Assembly (NCBI RefSeq): GCF_002866025.1
Contig: NZ_LNDE01000001.1
Span: 558,001-622,000, forward strand
Reading direction: 5' to 3'
DNA: 64,000 bases
Source: Thermotoga sp. KOL6
GTDB taxonomy: Bacteria; Thermotogota; Thermotogae; Thermotogales; Thermotogaceae
Position numbers and translations under genes: made by a program. Positions 1 through 10,278 of the stretch are shown here, piece by piece. Every line of letters begins with the position of its first letter. The stretch's first letter is position 1. The notes beneath the pieces were generated by a model, which did no database searches, was not told the origin of the DNA, and saw only the letters and a program-made list of their open reading frames with translations.

Positions 1-539
1 AGAACCCCTTATGTTCTATGGCAATATTCCTGATCAACTCCATAACGAGAACAGTTTTTCCAACACCGGCACCACCAAAAAACCCTATCTTACCACCTTT
101 TGGGAATGGTGCTAGCAGATCGATTACCTTTATTCCTGTTTCCAAAATTTCTATTTCAGTCGATTGCTCCACAAGTTCCGGAGCCGGCCTATGAATTGGC
201 CATCTCTCCTCAGCCTTTATCTCTCCCGCTTCATCCACAGGTTCTCCAATCACATTCAAAATTCTTCCAAGCACTTCTTTCCCTACGGGAACTGTTATCG
301 CTTCACCTGTATCGACCACTTCCAACCCTTTTGTGAGACCATCCGTAGAATCCATTGCGACAGTCCTCACAACTCCATCTCCTATGAGTTGTTCCACTTC
401 GAGAACAACCTTTTGACCCGTTTGAGGGTTCACAACTTCTAAAGCGTTGAATATATCAGGCAGATCTTCTTCCATGAATTTCACATCTACAACGGGACCC
501 ATAACACCCACTATGTAACCTTTCGAACCTTTAGCCATA
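1..539 (-). CDS. atpD: ATP synthase F1 subunit beta, N-terminal part
   Basis: This is the catalytic beta subunit of the F1 sector, which makes or hydrolyses ATP at the membrane. Only about the first 180 residues lie in the window; the gene runs off the left edge. The protein begins [21 protein letters not shown], the usual N-terminal beta barrel. The P-loop [10 protein letters not shown] falls close to the window edge. The ATG at 539 follows a GAGG Shine-Dalgarno (SD) sequence at 9 nt. It is the last atp gene visible in the series B-E-F-H-A-G-D; the epsilon subunit gene would lie outside the window. Confidence 0.97.
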
Positions 540-549
540 CAGTATCACC

Positions 550-1389
550 TCATTTTTCAATTTCCTTCAAAGCCTCTGCGCCTGTCACTATTTCCACAAG
601 TTCCTGCGTGATGGAGGCTTGACGTGCCTTGTTGTAGGCCAGTGTCAATTCTCTGATTACTTCCTGGGCGTTGTCTGTTGCATTCTTCATCGCATTCTGC
701 CTAGCGTAATATTCCCCGATCTTCGTTTGAAACATGAGGTCCATCAAGGTGGTTGATAAATAATAATGAAGTGCCACAGGAACGAGCCTTTCAGGTAAAG
801 GTTCGTACTCGAAGTCTTCCTTCAACTTCTTTTCCTCGCGCTTAAGTGGCAAGAGATCGAAAGTTTCTGGTTTCTGAACGAGAATGTTTTTAAAACGACT
901 GAACACCACCTTGACTTTTACAGGTTTGCCTTCCATGAAATCGAGTACATCCTCGACAATCGTTGAACCATTTCTGAAATCAGGTATCTCGTAAAACCTA
1001 TCGTACATCTTCAGTATATTTCCAGATTTGAAATGATTTATGGCTTTGAGGCCTATAAGGATGAGATGAGGGTTTTTCGACTCAGATATTACTCGCTCAG
1101 CCTCTCTTATGATTTCACTGTTGAACGCTCCACAAAGTCCCATGTCACTGGTTATAACCACAATTATCTCTCTCTCTCCTTCTTCGAAGAAGACCGAATC
1201 CAAACTCTCCACTGGTACCGAAGCCCACAGTTTTTGGACTTCTTCATAGAAAGGTTTAAATTTTTGGTACTCTGCTTCTATCTTTCTCGACTTCGCGCGT
1301 GCCACCATTTCCATAGCACGTGTGATTTTCATTAAAGATTGAGTAGCATTTATTTTCCTCTTTATCTGCAACATTCGTCCTCTGCTCAT
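550..1389 (-). CDS. atpG: ATP synthase F1 subunit gamma
   Basis: This is the central-stalk subunit that turns inside the alpha/beta hexamer. The protein is 279 residues, a normal length. It has the two conserved terminal helices: an N-terminal one (RMLQIKRKINATQSLMKITRAM) and a C-terminal one with NAMKNATDNAQEVIRELTLAYNKARQASITQELVEIVTGAEAL. The middle carries the conserved SDMGLCGAFN motif. It sits 6 nt downstream of atpA and 10 nt upstream of atpD. The start used is the ATG at 1389; a second in-frame ATG five codons later has its own weak SD, so the first few residues are uncertain. Confidence 0.97.
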   Translation of the reverse strand: MSRGRMLQIKRKINATQSLMKITRAMEMVARAKSRKIEAEYQKFKPFYEEVQKLWASVPVESLDSVFFEEGEREIIVVITSDMGLCGAFNSEIIREAERVISESKNPHLILIGLKAINHFKSGNILKMYDRFYEIPDFRNGSTIVEDVLDFMEGKPVKVKVVFSRFKNILVQKPETFDLLPLKREEKKLKEDFEYEPLPERLVPVALHYYLSTTLMDLMFQTKIGEYYARQNAMKNATDNAQEVIRELTLAYNKARQASITQELVEIVTGAEALKEIEK

Positions 1390-1395
1390 CGTTCA

Positions 1396-2907
1396 TCACA
1401 CCCTGAAAGACGATTTGAACTCTTCAAGGGCTTTTTTGAGTTTTTCCTCCGTTTCTGGAGTGAGTTCTTTTCTCTCTTTAATGTCGTTGAGTACGTCTTG
1501 ATATTTCTCGTGCATGAATCTCAAGAATTCCTTTTCAAATCTTCTGACCTCTTCTACCGGTAAATCGTCAAGATAACCTCTGACTCCAGCAAAAATAACC
1601 ACAACTTGTTCCTCGACCGGCATGGGATTGTATTGTTCTTGTTTTAGAAGTTCCATGAGTCTCTGACCTCTTATAATTTGAGCGCGTGTTGTAGGATCTA
1701 GTTCAGTTGCAAATTGCGCAAAAGTTTCGAGTTCCCTGTATTGGGCCAGTTCTATCCTCAACATTCCAGCAACTTGTTTCATAGCCTTTATTTGAGCAGC
1801 ACCACCAACCCTGGACACGGACAAACCTACGTTGATAGCAGGTCTCTGCCCAGCGTAGAACAAACCAGGTTCAAGATATATCTGTCCATCGGTAATAGAT
1901 ATCACGTTCGTAGGGATGTATGCAGAAATATCGTTTGCCTGTGTTTCAACAATAGGAAGCGCTGTCAAAGAACCCCCACCAAGTTTGTCGTTCAAACGAA
2001 CGGCTCTCTCGAGAAGTCTAGAGTGCAGATAAAAGATATCTCCGGGATAAGCCTCCCTTCCTGGTGGTCTTCTCATGAGAAGAGAGAGTTGCCTGTAAGC
2101 AACCGCGTGCTTGGAAAGGTCATCGTATACCACGAGAGCATCTCTACCAGAATAGGCAAAGTATTCACCCATTGCACATCCTGCGTAAGGAGCTATGTAC
2201 TGAAGGGAAGCAGGATCGGAGGCAGATGCCACTACTACCGTGGTGTATTCCATTGCCCCATATTGTTTGAGTTTATCGATGATTCTGGCTATAGCGGACC
2301 TTTTCTGACCAATCGCTACATATATACAGTACACTCCTTGTCCTTTCTGATTGATGATGGTATCTATAGCGATTGCCGTCTTCCCGGTTTGCCTGTCTCC
2401 TATGATCAACTCTCTTTGCCCTCTTCCAATAGGAATCATGGAATCTATAGCTTTTATACCTGTTTGAAGGGGTGTATCAACAGGTTTTCTGTAGATGACA
2501 CCCGGTGCTTTAATTTCTATTGGCCTGAACTCCTTGGCATTTATGGGGCCCTTACCGTCGAGTGGTTCCCCCAAAGGATTGACAACTCTACCCAAAAGTT
2601 CTTCACCAACAGGTACCTCTATTATCCTTTTTAATCTTCTGACGGTATGACCTTCCTTTATATCCTTGTACTCACCAAGTATGATTATTCCCACGTTATC
2701 TTCTTCCAAATTGAAAGCCACACCTTTGACACCTGTTTCCACGAACTCTACAAGCTCACTCACCATCACCTTGTTCAATCCATATACCCGAGCGATACCA
2801 TCTCCAACTTGTATAACTTTTCCAGTGTCTTCGAAATCTATTCTCTCTTCGAAACTCCTTATTTTTTCCTCGAGTACTTTCGTAATTTCTCCTGGATTTA
2901 TTCTCAA
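1396..2907 (-). CDS. atpA: ATP synthase F1 subunit alpha
   Basis: This is the non-catalytic nucleotide-binding subunit of F1. It has 503 residues, with the P-loop [13 protein letters not shown] near residue 170 and the family segment ending in [15 protein letters not shown]. The start is TTG at 2907, nine bases after GGGG. It overlaps the atpH stop as TTGA, so translation of the two is probably coupled. No substitution in the nucleotide-binding motifs was noticed. Confidence 0.98.
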   Translation of the reverse strand: MRINPGEITKVLEEKIRSFEERIDFEDTGKVIQVGDGIARVYGLNKVMVSELVEFVETGVKGVAFNLEEDNVGIIILGEYKDIKEGHTVRRLKRIIEVPVGEELLGRVVNPLGEPLDGKGPINAKEFRPIEIKAPGVIYRKPVDTPLQTGIKAIDSMIPIGRGQRELIIGDRQTGKTAIAIDTIINQKGQGVYCIYVAIGQKRSAIARIIDKLKQYGAMEYTTVVVASASDPASLQYIAPYAGCAMGEYFAYSGRDALVVYDDLSKHAVAYRQLSLLMRRPPGREAYPGDIFYLHSRLLERAVRLNDKLGGGSLTALPIVETQANDISAYIPTNVISITDGQIYLEPGLFYAGQRPAINVGLSVSRVGGAAQIKAMKQVAGMLRIELAQYRELETFAQFATELDPTTRAQIIRGQRLMELLKQEQYNPMPVEEQVVVIFAGVRGYLDDLPVEEVRRFEKEFLRFMHEKYQDVLNDIKERKELTPETEEKLKKALEEFKSSFRV

Positions 2908-3455
2908 CTTATCTCACCCCTTCTGAGGGCTTCTCGAGAAATTTTTCTTAACCTTCCTCGCACAGTGGTATCCAACCTGAATCCTTCGAATTCTACGAGC
3001 GCCCCTGCTATCAAACTTTCATCCACAGAGATCCTGAACACGGGATCTCTGAGAGCGAATTTTCTAACAAGTTTTCTAAGAAGAGAGAGCTCCTTGTCAT
3101 TTGGTTCGTGCGCCACTTGGAGATCCGCAGGTACTTTCTGCTCCGAGAGAATTTTCTCGTGCTCAAACAAATTTCGTATATTTCTAATGAGTTTCTGTCT
3201 CTTTTTCTCGAATAGAAGAATCAAGAATCTCTCTTGGAACTCATCCATTTTCCTTCCAAAATCCGCAAGTACGTTTCTTATCAAGGATACTTTCTTTTCT
3301 GGTTTTAAAATAGGATCGTCGAACAACTCATAGTTCGACTCGTAGATATTGCAGACAATTTCTAAAAAATCCAAATATTCATCTTCTTTCCCTTGTTCAA
3401 TCGCCACGTTTAAAAGCGCTCTTGCATACCTCCCTGCCACTGCAGAAAGTCTCAT
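2904..3455 (-). CDS. atpH: ATP synthase F1 subunit delta (OSCP)
   Basis: The delta subunit joins the top of F1 to the peripheral stalk. The protein has 183 residues: a helical N-terminal domain ([18 protein letters not shown], the typical opening) and a C-terminal domain ending in a short beta region ([22 protein letters not shown]), matching the family signature. The ATG at 3455 overlaps the atpF stop as ATGA. The 3' end overlaps the TTG start of atpA. Confidence 0.95.
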   Translation of the reverse strand: MRLSAVAGRYARALLNVAIEQGKEDEYLDFLEIVCNIYESNYELFDDPILKPEKKVSLIRNVLADFGRKMDEFQERFLILLFEKKRQKLIRNIRNLFEHEKILSEQKVPADLQVAHEPNDKELSLLRKLVRKFALRDPVFRISVDESLIAGALVEFEGFRLDTTVRGRLRKISREALRRGEIS

Positions 3456-3946
3456 GACTTCTCTATCTCCTCTTCGAGGATTTTGATTAGATACTCTCTT
3501 TTCAATCTCTCATCTTGGAACACCTTCTGCAAAAGCTTGGTAGCTAATACCACAGAGAGTTCCGCAGCACGCTTTTGAATCTCTTCCGTTGCCTTTTTGT
3601 ACTCGATCTCTATCTGCGCTTTGGCGGAATCTACTATGTTCTGCGCTTCTTTTCTGGCTCTCTCTCTTGCTTCCTCCAAAATCGTCTCTGCCTCTTTCCG
3701 AGCACTTTCTACTATTTCATCTGCTCGTTGTCTAGACTCAGTCAAAAACTTTTCTGCTTCTTTCTTCATTCTCTCTGCTTCCTTTTTGAGTTCTTCAGCA
3801 CTTTTCAAGTCGTTTTCTACTTTTCTTCTCCGTTTTTCTGCCATCTCGATGAACGGATTGTAAAGAAACTTGTTCAGAAAATATACCATCAGGATGAACA
3901 ACATCAGCATAGCTGCTGAAGTCCAGTTTATCTCCAAAAAACCCAA
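3452..3946 (-). CDS. atpF: ATP synthase F0 subunit b
   Basis: Subunit b forms the membrane-anchored peripheral stalk. It has 164 residues: one N-terminal membrane helix (about residues 8-27), then a long, highly charged coiled coil rich in Glu, Lys, Ala and Arg. The start is TTG at 3946, seven bases after GGAGG. Only one b-type gene is present, so the stalk is probably a b2 homodimer, as is usual outside phototrophs. Confidence 0.95.
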   Translation of the reverse strand: MGFLEINWTSAAMLMLFILMVYFLNKFLYNPFIEMAEKRRRKVENDLKSAEELKKEAERMKKEAEKFLTESRQRADEIVESARKEAETILEEARERARKEAQNIVDSAKAQIEIEYKKATEEIQKRAAELSVVLATKLLQKVFQDERLKREYLIKILEEEIEKS

Positions 3947-3958
3947 CGCTATCCCTCC

Positions 3959-5068
<1,110 letters not shown>

Positions 5069-5072
<4 letters not shown>

Positions 5073-5419
5073 TCCAGCCACCTCCAAGCGATGAAAGAGA
5101 CGATTTTCAAATTCATCAACCCGACGAAAACCCCGATTAGAGTCTCAAATGAAACTAGACCACCTATCAAAAGCAAAGAAGCACTAAACAAATATCTTCC
5201 AAAGAATCCAACCATCCAACCTTTTGTTGTCTTTTTGTGAGCCATCTTTTCTATATCGTTTTTCAAAGAAAGAAGGTTCAACACCGCTCCTGTGCTTCCC
5301 AAGATCGGACCCCAGCTTTTTCCGATATCACATACAATCCCAAAAATAAGCGCTTCAATTGCTCCCATTATTATTATCGCCATTGTCATCTTTCTTGTTA
5401 ACCTTTTCACTTTTATCAT
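5069..5419 (-). CDS. atpI: AtpI-like membrane protein of the ATP synthase operon
   Basis: This is a small hydrophobic protein (116 residues, about four predicted membrane helices) directly before atpB. Its position and hydrophobicity match the AtpI (subunit I) group, which helps assemble the c ring and has been linked to Mg2+ or Ca2+ handling. I recognise it mainly by position. The coding region overlaps the 3' end of atpZ by about 65 nt. The start at 5419 is uncertain because its GAGG is too close; a GTG three codons later is also possible. The stop overlaps the TTG start of atpB. Confidence 0.7.
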
Positions 5420-5642
5420 ACCTCTCAGATTCTTTCAAAAGGATTTTAAAACCGTTATATAAACCCGAAAAAATTCCTAAAATTGTGAAAATGAAGAGTA
5501 AAACTCCGTTTTTGAAGGTCCATTTATCAATGTAATACCCCAAGAGAACACCTACAACAATGTTCGAGATCAAAGTAGTTGTGAACATGACGACCATATT
5601 GTACTTTCCAAAATCGCGAAAAATATTTTTTGAAATGCTCAT
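5355..5642 (-). CDS. atpZ: AtpZ/AtpI-family small membrane protein
   Basis: The protein has 95 residues and two membrane helices (about 20-40 and 47-67). It contains GVLLGYYIDKW, which matches the G-x-x-x-G-x-x-x-D pattern of the AtpZ (F0F1-ATPase subunit, DUF2315-like) family. The C-terminal tail is very acidic and polar (KKDDNGDNNNGSN). The ATG at 5642 overlaps the cheX stop as TGATG, with GGAGG just upstream. The AtpZ-AtpI pair before atpB is the usual order in many anaerobes. The exact role is not certain. Confidence 0.75.
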   Translation of the reverse strand: MSISKNIFRDFGKYNMVVMFTTTLISNIVVGVLLGYYIDKWTFKNGVLLFIFTILGIFSGLYNGFKILLKESERYDKSEKVNKKDDNGDNNNGSN

Positions 5643-6106
5643 CACCCTCCGTTTTTTACGGATAAATGAAGGTCGAAATCCTCCGCTGAGAACACAGAAA
5701 TCGGCAATTTCAAAACAGCCCCGAAACTCTTTATCTTGAGATCCCTACCACTCACCACAGTGGGTGGTGTGATGTCAACGTGTTTCCCTAAACCTTCGAG
5801 TTTCATCGCTAACTTCCCAGCAGTCATGTTTCCGAGTTCTCCTATCGCGCTCATAGCGAGATCATCGAGTTGGTTGTACTCCATGCTCATCATAGCGGAG
5901 ACGACTTTCAAGGCGGTTTCGGATGAAAAAGAATAAATCAGACTACCATCCAATCCTCCCGTTATTCCAATGACTGTTACCACCGAATGGGGAATACTTA
6001 TGTGTGTAACAGCGCTTGGTCTTCCAAGTTTTGGCTCTACTCTTAAGACATCTCTTATGGTCTCGTACACCGACCCAATAAGAGCGTTCACAACTTTCGC
6101 ATCCAT
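5642..6106 (-). CDS. cheX: CheX, CheY-P phosphatase
   Basis: CheX dephosphorylates the chemotaxis response regulator CheY-P. The protein has 154 residues and the catalytic E-x-x-N motif as Glu90 and Asn93 in GELGNMTAGKLA. The length and sequence match the structurally known T. maritima CheX. It lies between polA and the atp genes, with no other chemotaxis gene nearby. The ATG at 6106 follows AGGAGG at about 10 nt, and the stop overlaps the atpZ start. Confidence 0.95.
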   Translation of the reverse strand: MDAKVVNALIGSVYETIRDVLRVEPKLGRPSAVTHISIPHSVVTVIGITGGLDGSLIYSFSSETALKVVSAMMSMEYNQLDDLAMSAIGELGNMTAGKLAMKLEGLGKHVDITPPTVVSGRDLKIKSFGAVLKLPISVFSAEDFDLHLSVKNGG

Positions 6107-6121
6107 GATGCTATAACCTCC

Positions 6122-8803
6122 TCAGGACCAAGTTTTATCTATGTTCACATCGACTTCTAAGGGAACAGAAAGTTTTACGACATTCGTCATTTTCTCTTTG
6201 ACCAATTCCACGAGTATATCTTTTTCTTCGTGTGGTACTTCAAAGACGAGTTCATCATGAACCTGTATTATCATCTTAGATCGCATATTCCTCTTTCGTA
6301 ATTCTCTGTCTATCTCTATCATCGCCAGTTTTATAATGTCTGCTGCTGTCCCTTGAATTGGGGTATTTATCGCTATTCGCTCACCTTCTGACTGAGTGTT
6401 TTTGTCTCTTGCCATGAGCTGAGGTATGTCCCTTTTTCTACCAAAAAGAGTTCGCACATAGCCCTTTTCTTTTGCTTCTGCAACAACACGTTGGATGTAT
6501 TCTCTTACTTTAGGATACAAGACGAAATAGTTAACGATCATTTTCTCAGCTTCTTTTACGGGCACACCGAGCCTCACAGAAAGTCCATACGGAGTCACGC
6601 CATAAATTATGGAGAAATTCACCATTTTTCCTACTCGGCGCATCTCTTCTGTCACTTCTTCCGGTTTCACACCGTATATCCTAGAAGCAGTTAAGGCGTG
6701 TACATCCACCTTGTCTTCGAAAGCTTTGATTAAGTTTTCATCCCCACTCAAATGGGCTAATATCCTTAACTCTATCTGGGAATAATCCGCACTGATTATC
6801 CACCAATCGGGATTTTGTGGCACAATGGCTTTTCTTATCTCTTTACCTTCCTCACTCTTTGTTGGTAAGTTTTGAAGATTTGGATCGCTGCTGCTCAACC
6901 TTCCAGTTGCAGTTCCTGTTTGATGAAACGAAGCATGTATCCTGCCAGTTTTGGGATTCACCAGTTTCGGAAGAGTATCTATATAAGTCGATTTCAATTT
7001 TTGAATCTTTCTGTACTCCAAAATGAGAGGAATTATCTCGTGCTCGCTGGCTATCTCTTCCAAGATCTCTATTCTAGTAGAATAATCTCCTGTCTTTGTC
7101 GTTTTACCACGGGGTTTTATTCCCAACTTCTCAAAAAGAATTTTCGAAACTTGTTTTGGCGAATTGATGTTGAAAGGTTCTCCGGCCACTTTGTAGATAT
7201 TTTCGGTGAGTTTTTCTAGCTTTTTTCCATATTCTTCAGAGAGCCTCTTCAAATATTCTGTATCCACGTACACTCCGTTCAGCTCCATTCTGGCAAGCAC
7301 ATTCACCAAAGGCATTTCTATCTTGTAAAAGACGTTCTCCAGATCTGCCTCGTGAAGTTTCACACTGAAGACCTTGTACAATCTGTAAGCTATGTCCGCA
7401 TCTTCACATGAATAGTTTGCCGCCTTCTCTAAGGGAACATCCGCAAAGCTGAATCCGAACAAAGGAGAAGAAAAGGACATCAGTTCCTGGTAAGAGGTCA
7501 TTCTGTATCCAAGAAACTTGAGAGCCAGATCTTCGAGGTTGAACTTCTTCTCATTGGGTTCCAAAAGGTGAGCAGCCACCATTGTGTCAAAGTGAGGTGG
7601 AACAGGATCTATTCCTTTTACCATGAGCACTTTGTAATCAAATTTCAAGTTTTGACCTACAATTTTCGAAGAAGGATCTTCAAGAATCTCCTTCAATACA
7701 TTCAAAACCTTCTTTTCATCGAGATTTGTTGCATTTTTGTGATGCAGGGGTATGTAGTACCCCGTTTTGACTTTGAAAGAAAGGGAAATCCCTACAATTT
7801 CACAATTGAAAGGATCAAGCGAGGAAGTTTCCAGATCCAATGCGAACGAAGGAGCTTCCTTCAACTTTTTAACCAAATTCTCGAACATTCCAGAATCCTT
7901 TACAATTTCGTATCCCTTGGGCTCAGACTCTTCGTACAGATTCAATTCTCTCATTATAGAAGCAAATTCCAATTCTTTTAATACGGAGAGGAGTTTTTCT
8001 CTGTTGAACCCCTTGTACCGTAATTCTTCCCAATCCAGGTCTATGGGTACGTTGGTTTCCAAAGTAGTGAGTTTCTTGCTGAGAACAGCCGTTTCTCTAT
8101 TTCTTAAAATGGCCTTTGCTACCTTATTTGGAAGCTCTCGGATGTGTTCGAAGATATCTTCGAGATTTTTGTATTTCTCCAGCAGTTGAGTAGCAGTTTT
8201 CTCCCCAACTCCGGGTACACCTGGAATGTTGTCAATATCGTCTCCCACTAAAGCAAGAAAGTCCGGTATTTGTCGAGGCTCAACACCATATTTTTCTTTC
8301 ACTCTTTTTGCATCGTAAAGCTCCAAGTCAGATATGCCCTTCACAATTCGCCAAACCTTGATTTTCTCGTTTACAAGCTGCAACATATCCTTATCTCCCG
8401 TGATTATGAATATCTCGTCGAAAAACGAGAGCCCTTTCACAGCCAGAGTTGCAATGATATCATCAGCTTCATAACCTTCCATTTCAAGTACTTTGAATCC
8501 GAAAGCTTCGATCAACTTTTTGATGTACGGAAGTTGCTGAACTAGAAGATCCGGAGTTTTTGGCCTCTGAGCTTTGTAAGTTTCGAGAAGTTTGTGTCTG
8601 AAAGTCGCTGCCCTCTTGTCGAAGGCAACAGCTGCATAATCCTTGTCGATGATAATATGATCTTTTATGAATTTGACGATCATGCGTGCCACACCGTAAG
8701 TGGCATTCGTGGGAATACCGGTTGATGTGGAAAGAGATTTATCTAAGGCATAGTAAGCTCTATAAGCCAAGGCGGTACCATCAAAGAGAAATAGTCTCGC
8801 CAT
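6122..8803 (-). CDS. polA: DNA polymerase I
   Basis: This is a family A polymerase of 893 residues for Okazaki fragment processing and repair. It has a 5' nuclease domain (about 1-290), a 3'-5' exonuclease domain (about 291-470) and a polymerase domain (to the C-terminus). The exonuclease residues appear intact: FALDLETSSLDP carries the first Asp/Glu pair and YSCEDADIAY a later acidic residue. Proofreading should therefore be active, unlike Taq. Polymerase motif A is SADYSQIELRILAHL and motif C is VHDELVFE. The gene overlaps the 3' end of the AhpD-like gene and ends 15 nt before cheX. Confidence 0.98.
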   Translation of the reverse strand: MARLFLFDGTALAYRAYYALDKSLSTSTGIPTNATYGVARMIVKFIKDHIIIDKDYAAVAFDKRAATFRHKLLETYKAQRPKTPDLLVQQLPYIKKLIEAFGFKVLEMEGYEADDIIATLAVKGLSFFDEIFIITGDKDMLQLVNEKIKVWRIVKGISDLELYDAKRVKEKYGVEPRQIPDFLALVGDDIDNIPGVPGVGEKTATQLLEKYKNLEDIFEHIRELPNKVAKAILRNRETAVLSKKLTTLETNVPIDLDWEELRYKGFNREKLLSVLKELEFASIMRELNLYEESEPKGYEIVKDSGMFENLVKKLKEAPSFALDLETSSLDPFNCEIVGISLSFKVKTGYYIPLHHKNATNLDEKKVLNVLKEILEDPSSKIVGQNLKFDYKVLMVKGIDPVPPHFDTMVAAHLLEPNEKKFNLEDLALKFLGYRMTSYQELMSFSSPLFGFSFADVPLEKAANYSCEDADIAYRLYKVFSVKLHEADLENVFYKIEMPLVNVLARMELNGVYVDTEYLKRLSEEYGKKLEKLTENIYKVAGEPFNINSPKQVSKILFEKLGIKPRGKTTKTGDYSTRIEILEEIASEHEIIPLILEYRKIQKLKSTYIDTLPKLVNPKTGRIHASFHQTGTATGRLSSSDPNLQNLPTKSEEGKEIRKAIVPQNPDWWIISADYSQIELRILAHLSGDENLIKAFEDKVDVHALTASRIYGVKPEEVTEEMRRVGKMVNFSIIYGVTPYGLSVRLGVPVKEAEKMIVNYFVLYPKVREYIQRVVAEAKEKGYVRTLFGRKRDIPQLMARDKNTQSEGERIAINTPIQGTAADIIKLAMIEIDRELRKRNMRSKMIIQVHDELVFEVPHEEKDILVELVKEKMTNVVKLSVPLEVDVNIDKTWS

Positions 8804-9146
8804 TTTTTTCCATCTCCCTTAACTCCTCTAGAAACTTCACCGCCCTTCTCAAATGAGGAATAACAATCGATCCCCCTACTACGAGAGCGACGTCAAAAGC
8901 TTCAAAAAACTCCTCGTCGCTGACACCTTCTTGAACGCATCTCACGAGATGATACTTTATACAATCATCACATCGAAGTACGAGAGACGCTACAAGTCCT
9001 ATCAATTCTTTGGTCTTTACATCAAGCTTTCCTTCCCTGTATACAGCTCCATCCAAATTGAAAAAACGTTTTGTGTTCAATGTTCCCTTTGAAATCACCT
9101 TTTCGTTCAACTCGCGTCTGGTTTCGACAAATTCTTTATATTCCAT
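8781..9146 (-). CDS. AhpD/carboxymuconolactone decarboxylase-like protein
   Basis: This is a small (121-residue) all-helical protein of the AhpD-like superfamily. The CxxCxxxH redox motif is visible as C-D-D-C-I-K-Y-H near residues 59-66, so a peroxidase or disulfide-exchange function is more likely than a decarboxylase; no substrate can be named. The ATG at 9146 sits eight bases after GAGG. A GTG three codons upstream overlaps the SD and is less likely. It overlaps the start of polA by 23 nt and follows the GDPD gene. Confidence 0.85.
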   Translation of the reverse strand: MEYKEFVETRRELNEKVISKGTLNTKRFFNLDGAVYREGKLDVKTKELIGLVASLVLRCDDCIKYHLVRCVQEGVSDEEFFEAFDVALVVGGSIVIPHLRRAVKFLEELREMEKNGETISL

Positions 9147-9151
9147 AGATT

Positions 9152-9820
9152 TCACCTCAATTTCACAAAGATTTCCACCTCATCGGTAATCACACCATCT
9201 ATATGATCTTTTATTTCTTGAAAGAATACTGGATCGTTCAAAGTCCAAACGAAAACTTTGATCCCCATATCTCTGAATTTTTTCACCAGCTCCACTGCTT
9301 CGTTCATTTCGAACAATTGGTAAGGAAGGTGTAAGGAATAAGGCCTTTCTCTTTCGACACGTTCTAGGAAGAACTCAACAGTGCCGTAGTTTTTATCATC
9401 CACAAGGTAACCATACTTCGTTCCTTTGAACTGTTCGTCCAGAAGGTCTAAATCGAAAGAAGAGAAAATAACATTCTTTCTATCTTTTGACAACTCAAGA
9501 ACAGATCTTGCTACGCTTCTTTCTTTTATTTCAACATTGATGATCTTATCGTCCGAAATATGTGAATACACCTCATCAAGAGTGATTACTTTACCTCCTG
9601 TCAATCTTTTCAAATCTTCAACTGTGGCGTCCCTTATTTTCACATCTATATTGAAAAGCCTTCTCAGATCTTCGTCATGAAATACCACAATTTTTCCATC
9701 CTTTGAACTCCTCACATCCAATTCAATGCCGTCCGCTCCCGCTTCAATTGCTTTTAAAAACGCTTCCAACGTGTTCTCTAGATACTTCGCTGAGTACCCA
9801 CGATGCCCTAACACTATCAT
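9152..9820 (-). CDS. Glycerophosphodiester phosphodiesterase
   Basis: It hydrolyses glycerophosphodiesters to glycerol 3-phosphate and an alcohol. The protein has 222 residues in a TIM barrel. Catalytic motifs are visible: GHRGY at the N-terminus, NTLEAFLKAIEAGADGIELDV with the metal-binding Glu-x-Asp, and VVFHDEDL with the second His. There is no signal peptide, so it should act in the cytoplasm. The ATG at 9820 overlaps the upstream stop as ATGA. Confidence 0.93.
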   Translation of the reverse strand: MIVLGHRGYSAKYLENTLEAFLKAIEAGADGIELDVRSSKDGKIVVFHDEDLRRLFNIDVKIRDATVEDLKRLTGGKVITLDEVYSHISDDKIINVEIKERSVARSVLELSKDRKNVIFSSFDLDLLDEQFKGTKYGYLVDDKNYGTVEFFLERVERERPYSLHLPYQLFEMNEAVELVKKFRDMGIKVFVWTLNDPVFFQEIKDHIDGVITDEVEIFVKLR

Positions 9821-10278
9821 CCTCTCAACACCTCGTAAACTTCATGAATATGCTTTACAAAATCTTCTACCCCATCTTTACCTTCAACGATGAACAACCA
9901 ACTCTTTTTCCACCAAGCGACAATCTTTTTTCCTTCCAATATTGTAGAAAATTTTCCCATGTTCGGCAAATCTAGAATGCTTCTCACGGAGAAAAATCCC
10001 GTTTTTTTTCTTATCGTTTTCCAGATCTTCTTGGCGTCCTCCCCTTTATAAGCATAGAAGAAAATCACTCCATCTTTGGTTTCAAATACCGCCACCTTTC
10101 CAGGCATTGTGACCTCAGCGTATTGATCCACGTTCTTCAAATCCATGAGCGTGTATTCACGATTTTCGAGTATACGTATAGCCGTTTCCAAGGAATAAGA
10201 TTCTGGTGGAACTTCTATTTTAAATAAAGCACAAGAGGATAAGAGAAACAAGAGTCCCATTAGGAAGACCCGTTTCAT
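9817..10278 (-). CDS. Small lipoprotein of unknown function
   Basis: The protein has 153 residues. The N-terminus is a lipoprotein signal (hydrophobic stretch [13 protein letters not shown], with a lipobox Cys at about residue 16), so the mature part should be anchored in the membrane on the outer side. The rest is mixed alpha/beta with no motif I recognise. Its ATG overlaps the lepA stop as ATGA, and its own stop overlaps the GDPD start, so it is translated as part of that operon. It may have an envelope role, but no function is assigned. Confidence 0.8.
   Translation of the reverse strand: MKRVFLMGLLFLLSSCALFKIEVPPESYSLETAIRILENREYTLMDLKNVDQYAEVTMPGKVAVFETKDGVIFFYAYKGEDAKKIWKTIRKKTGFFSVRSILDLPNMGKFSTILEGKKIVAWWKKSWLFIVEGKDGVEDFVKHIHEVYEVLRG

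Noticed and set aside
1714-2634. 306-residue open frame antisense to atpA
   Set aside because: It is a mirror of a highly conserved gene, has no SD and no recognisable domain, and its composition reflects the opposite strand.
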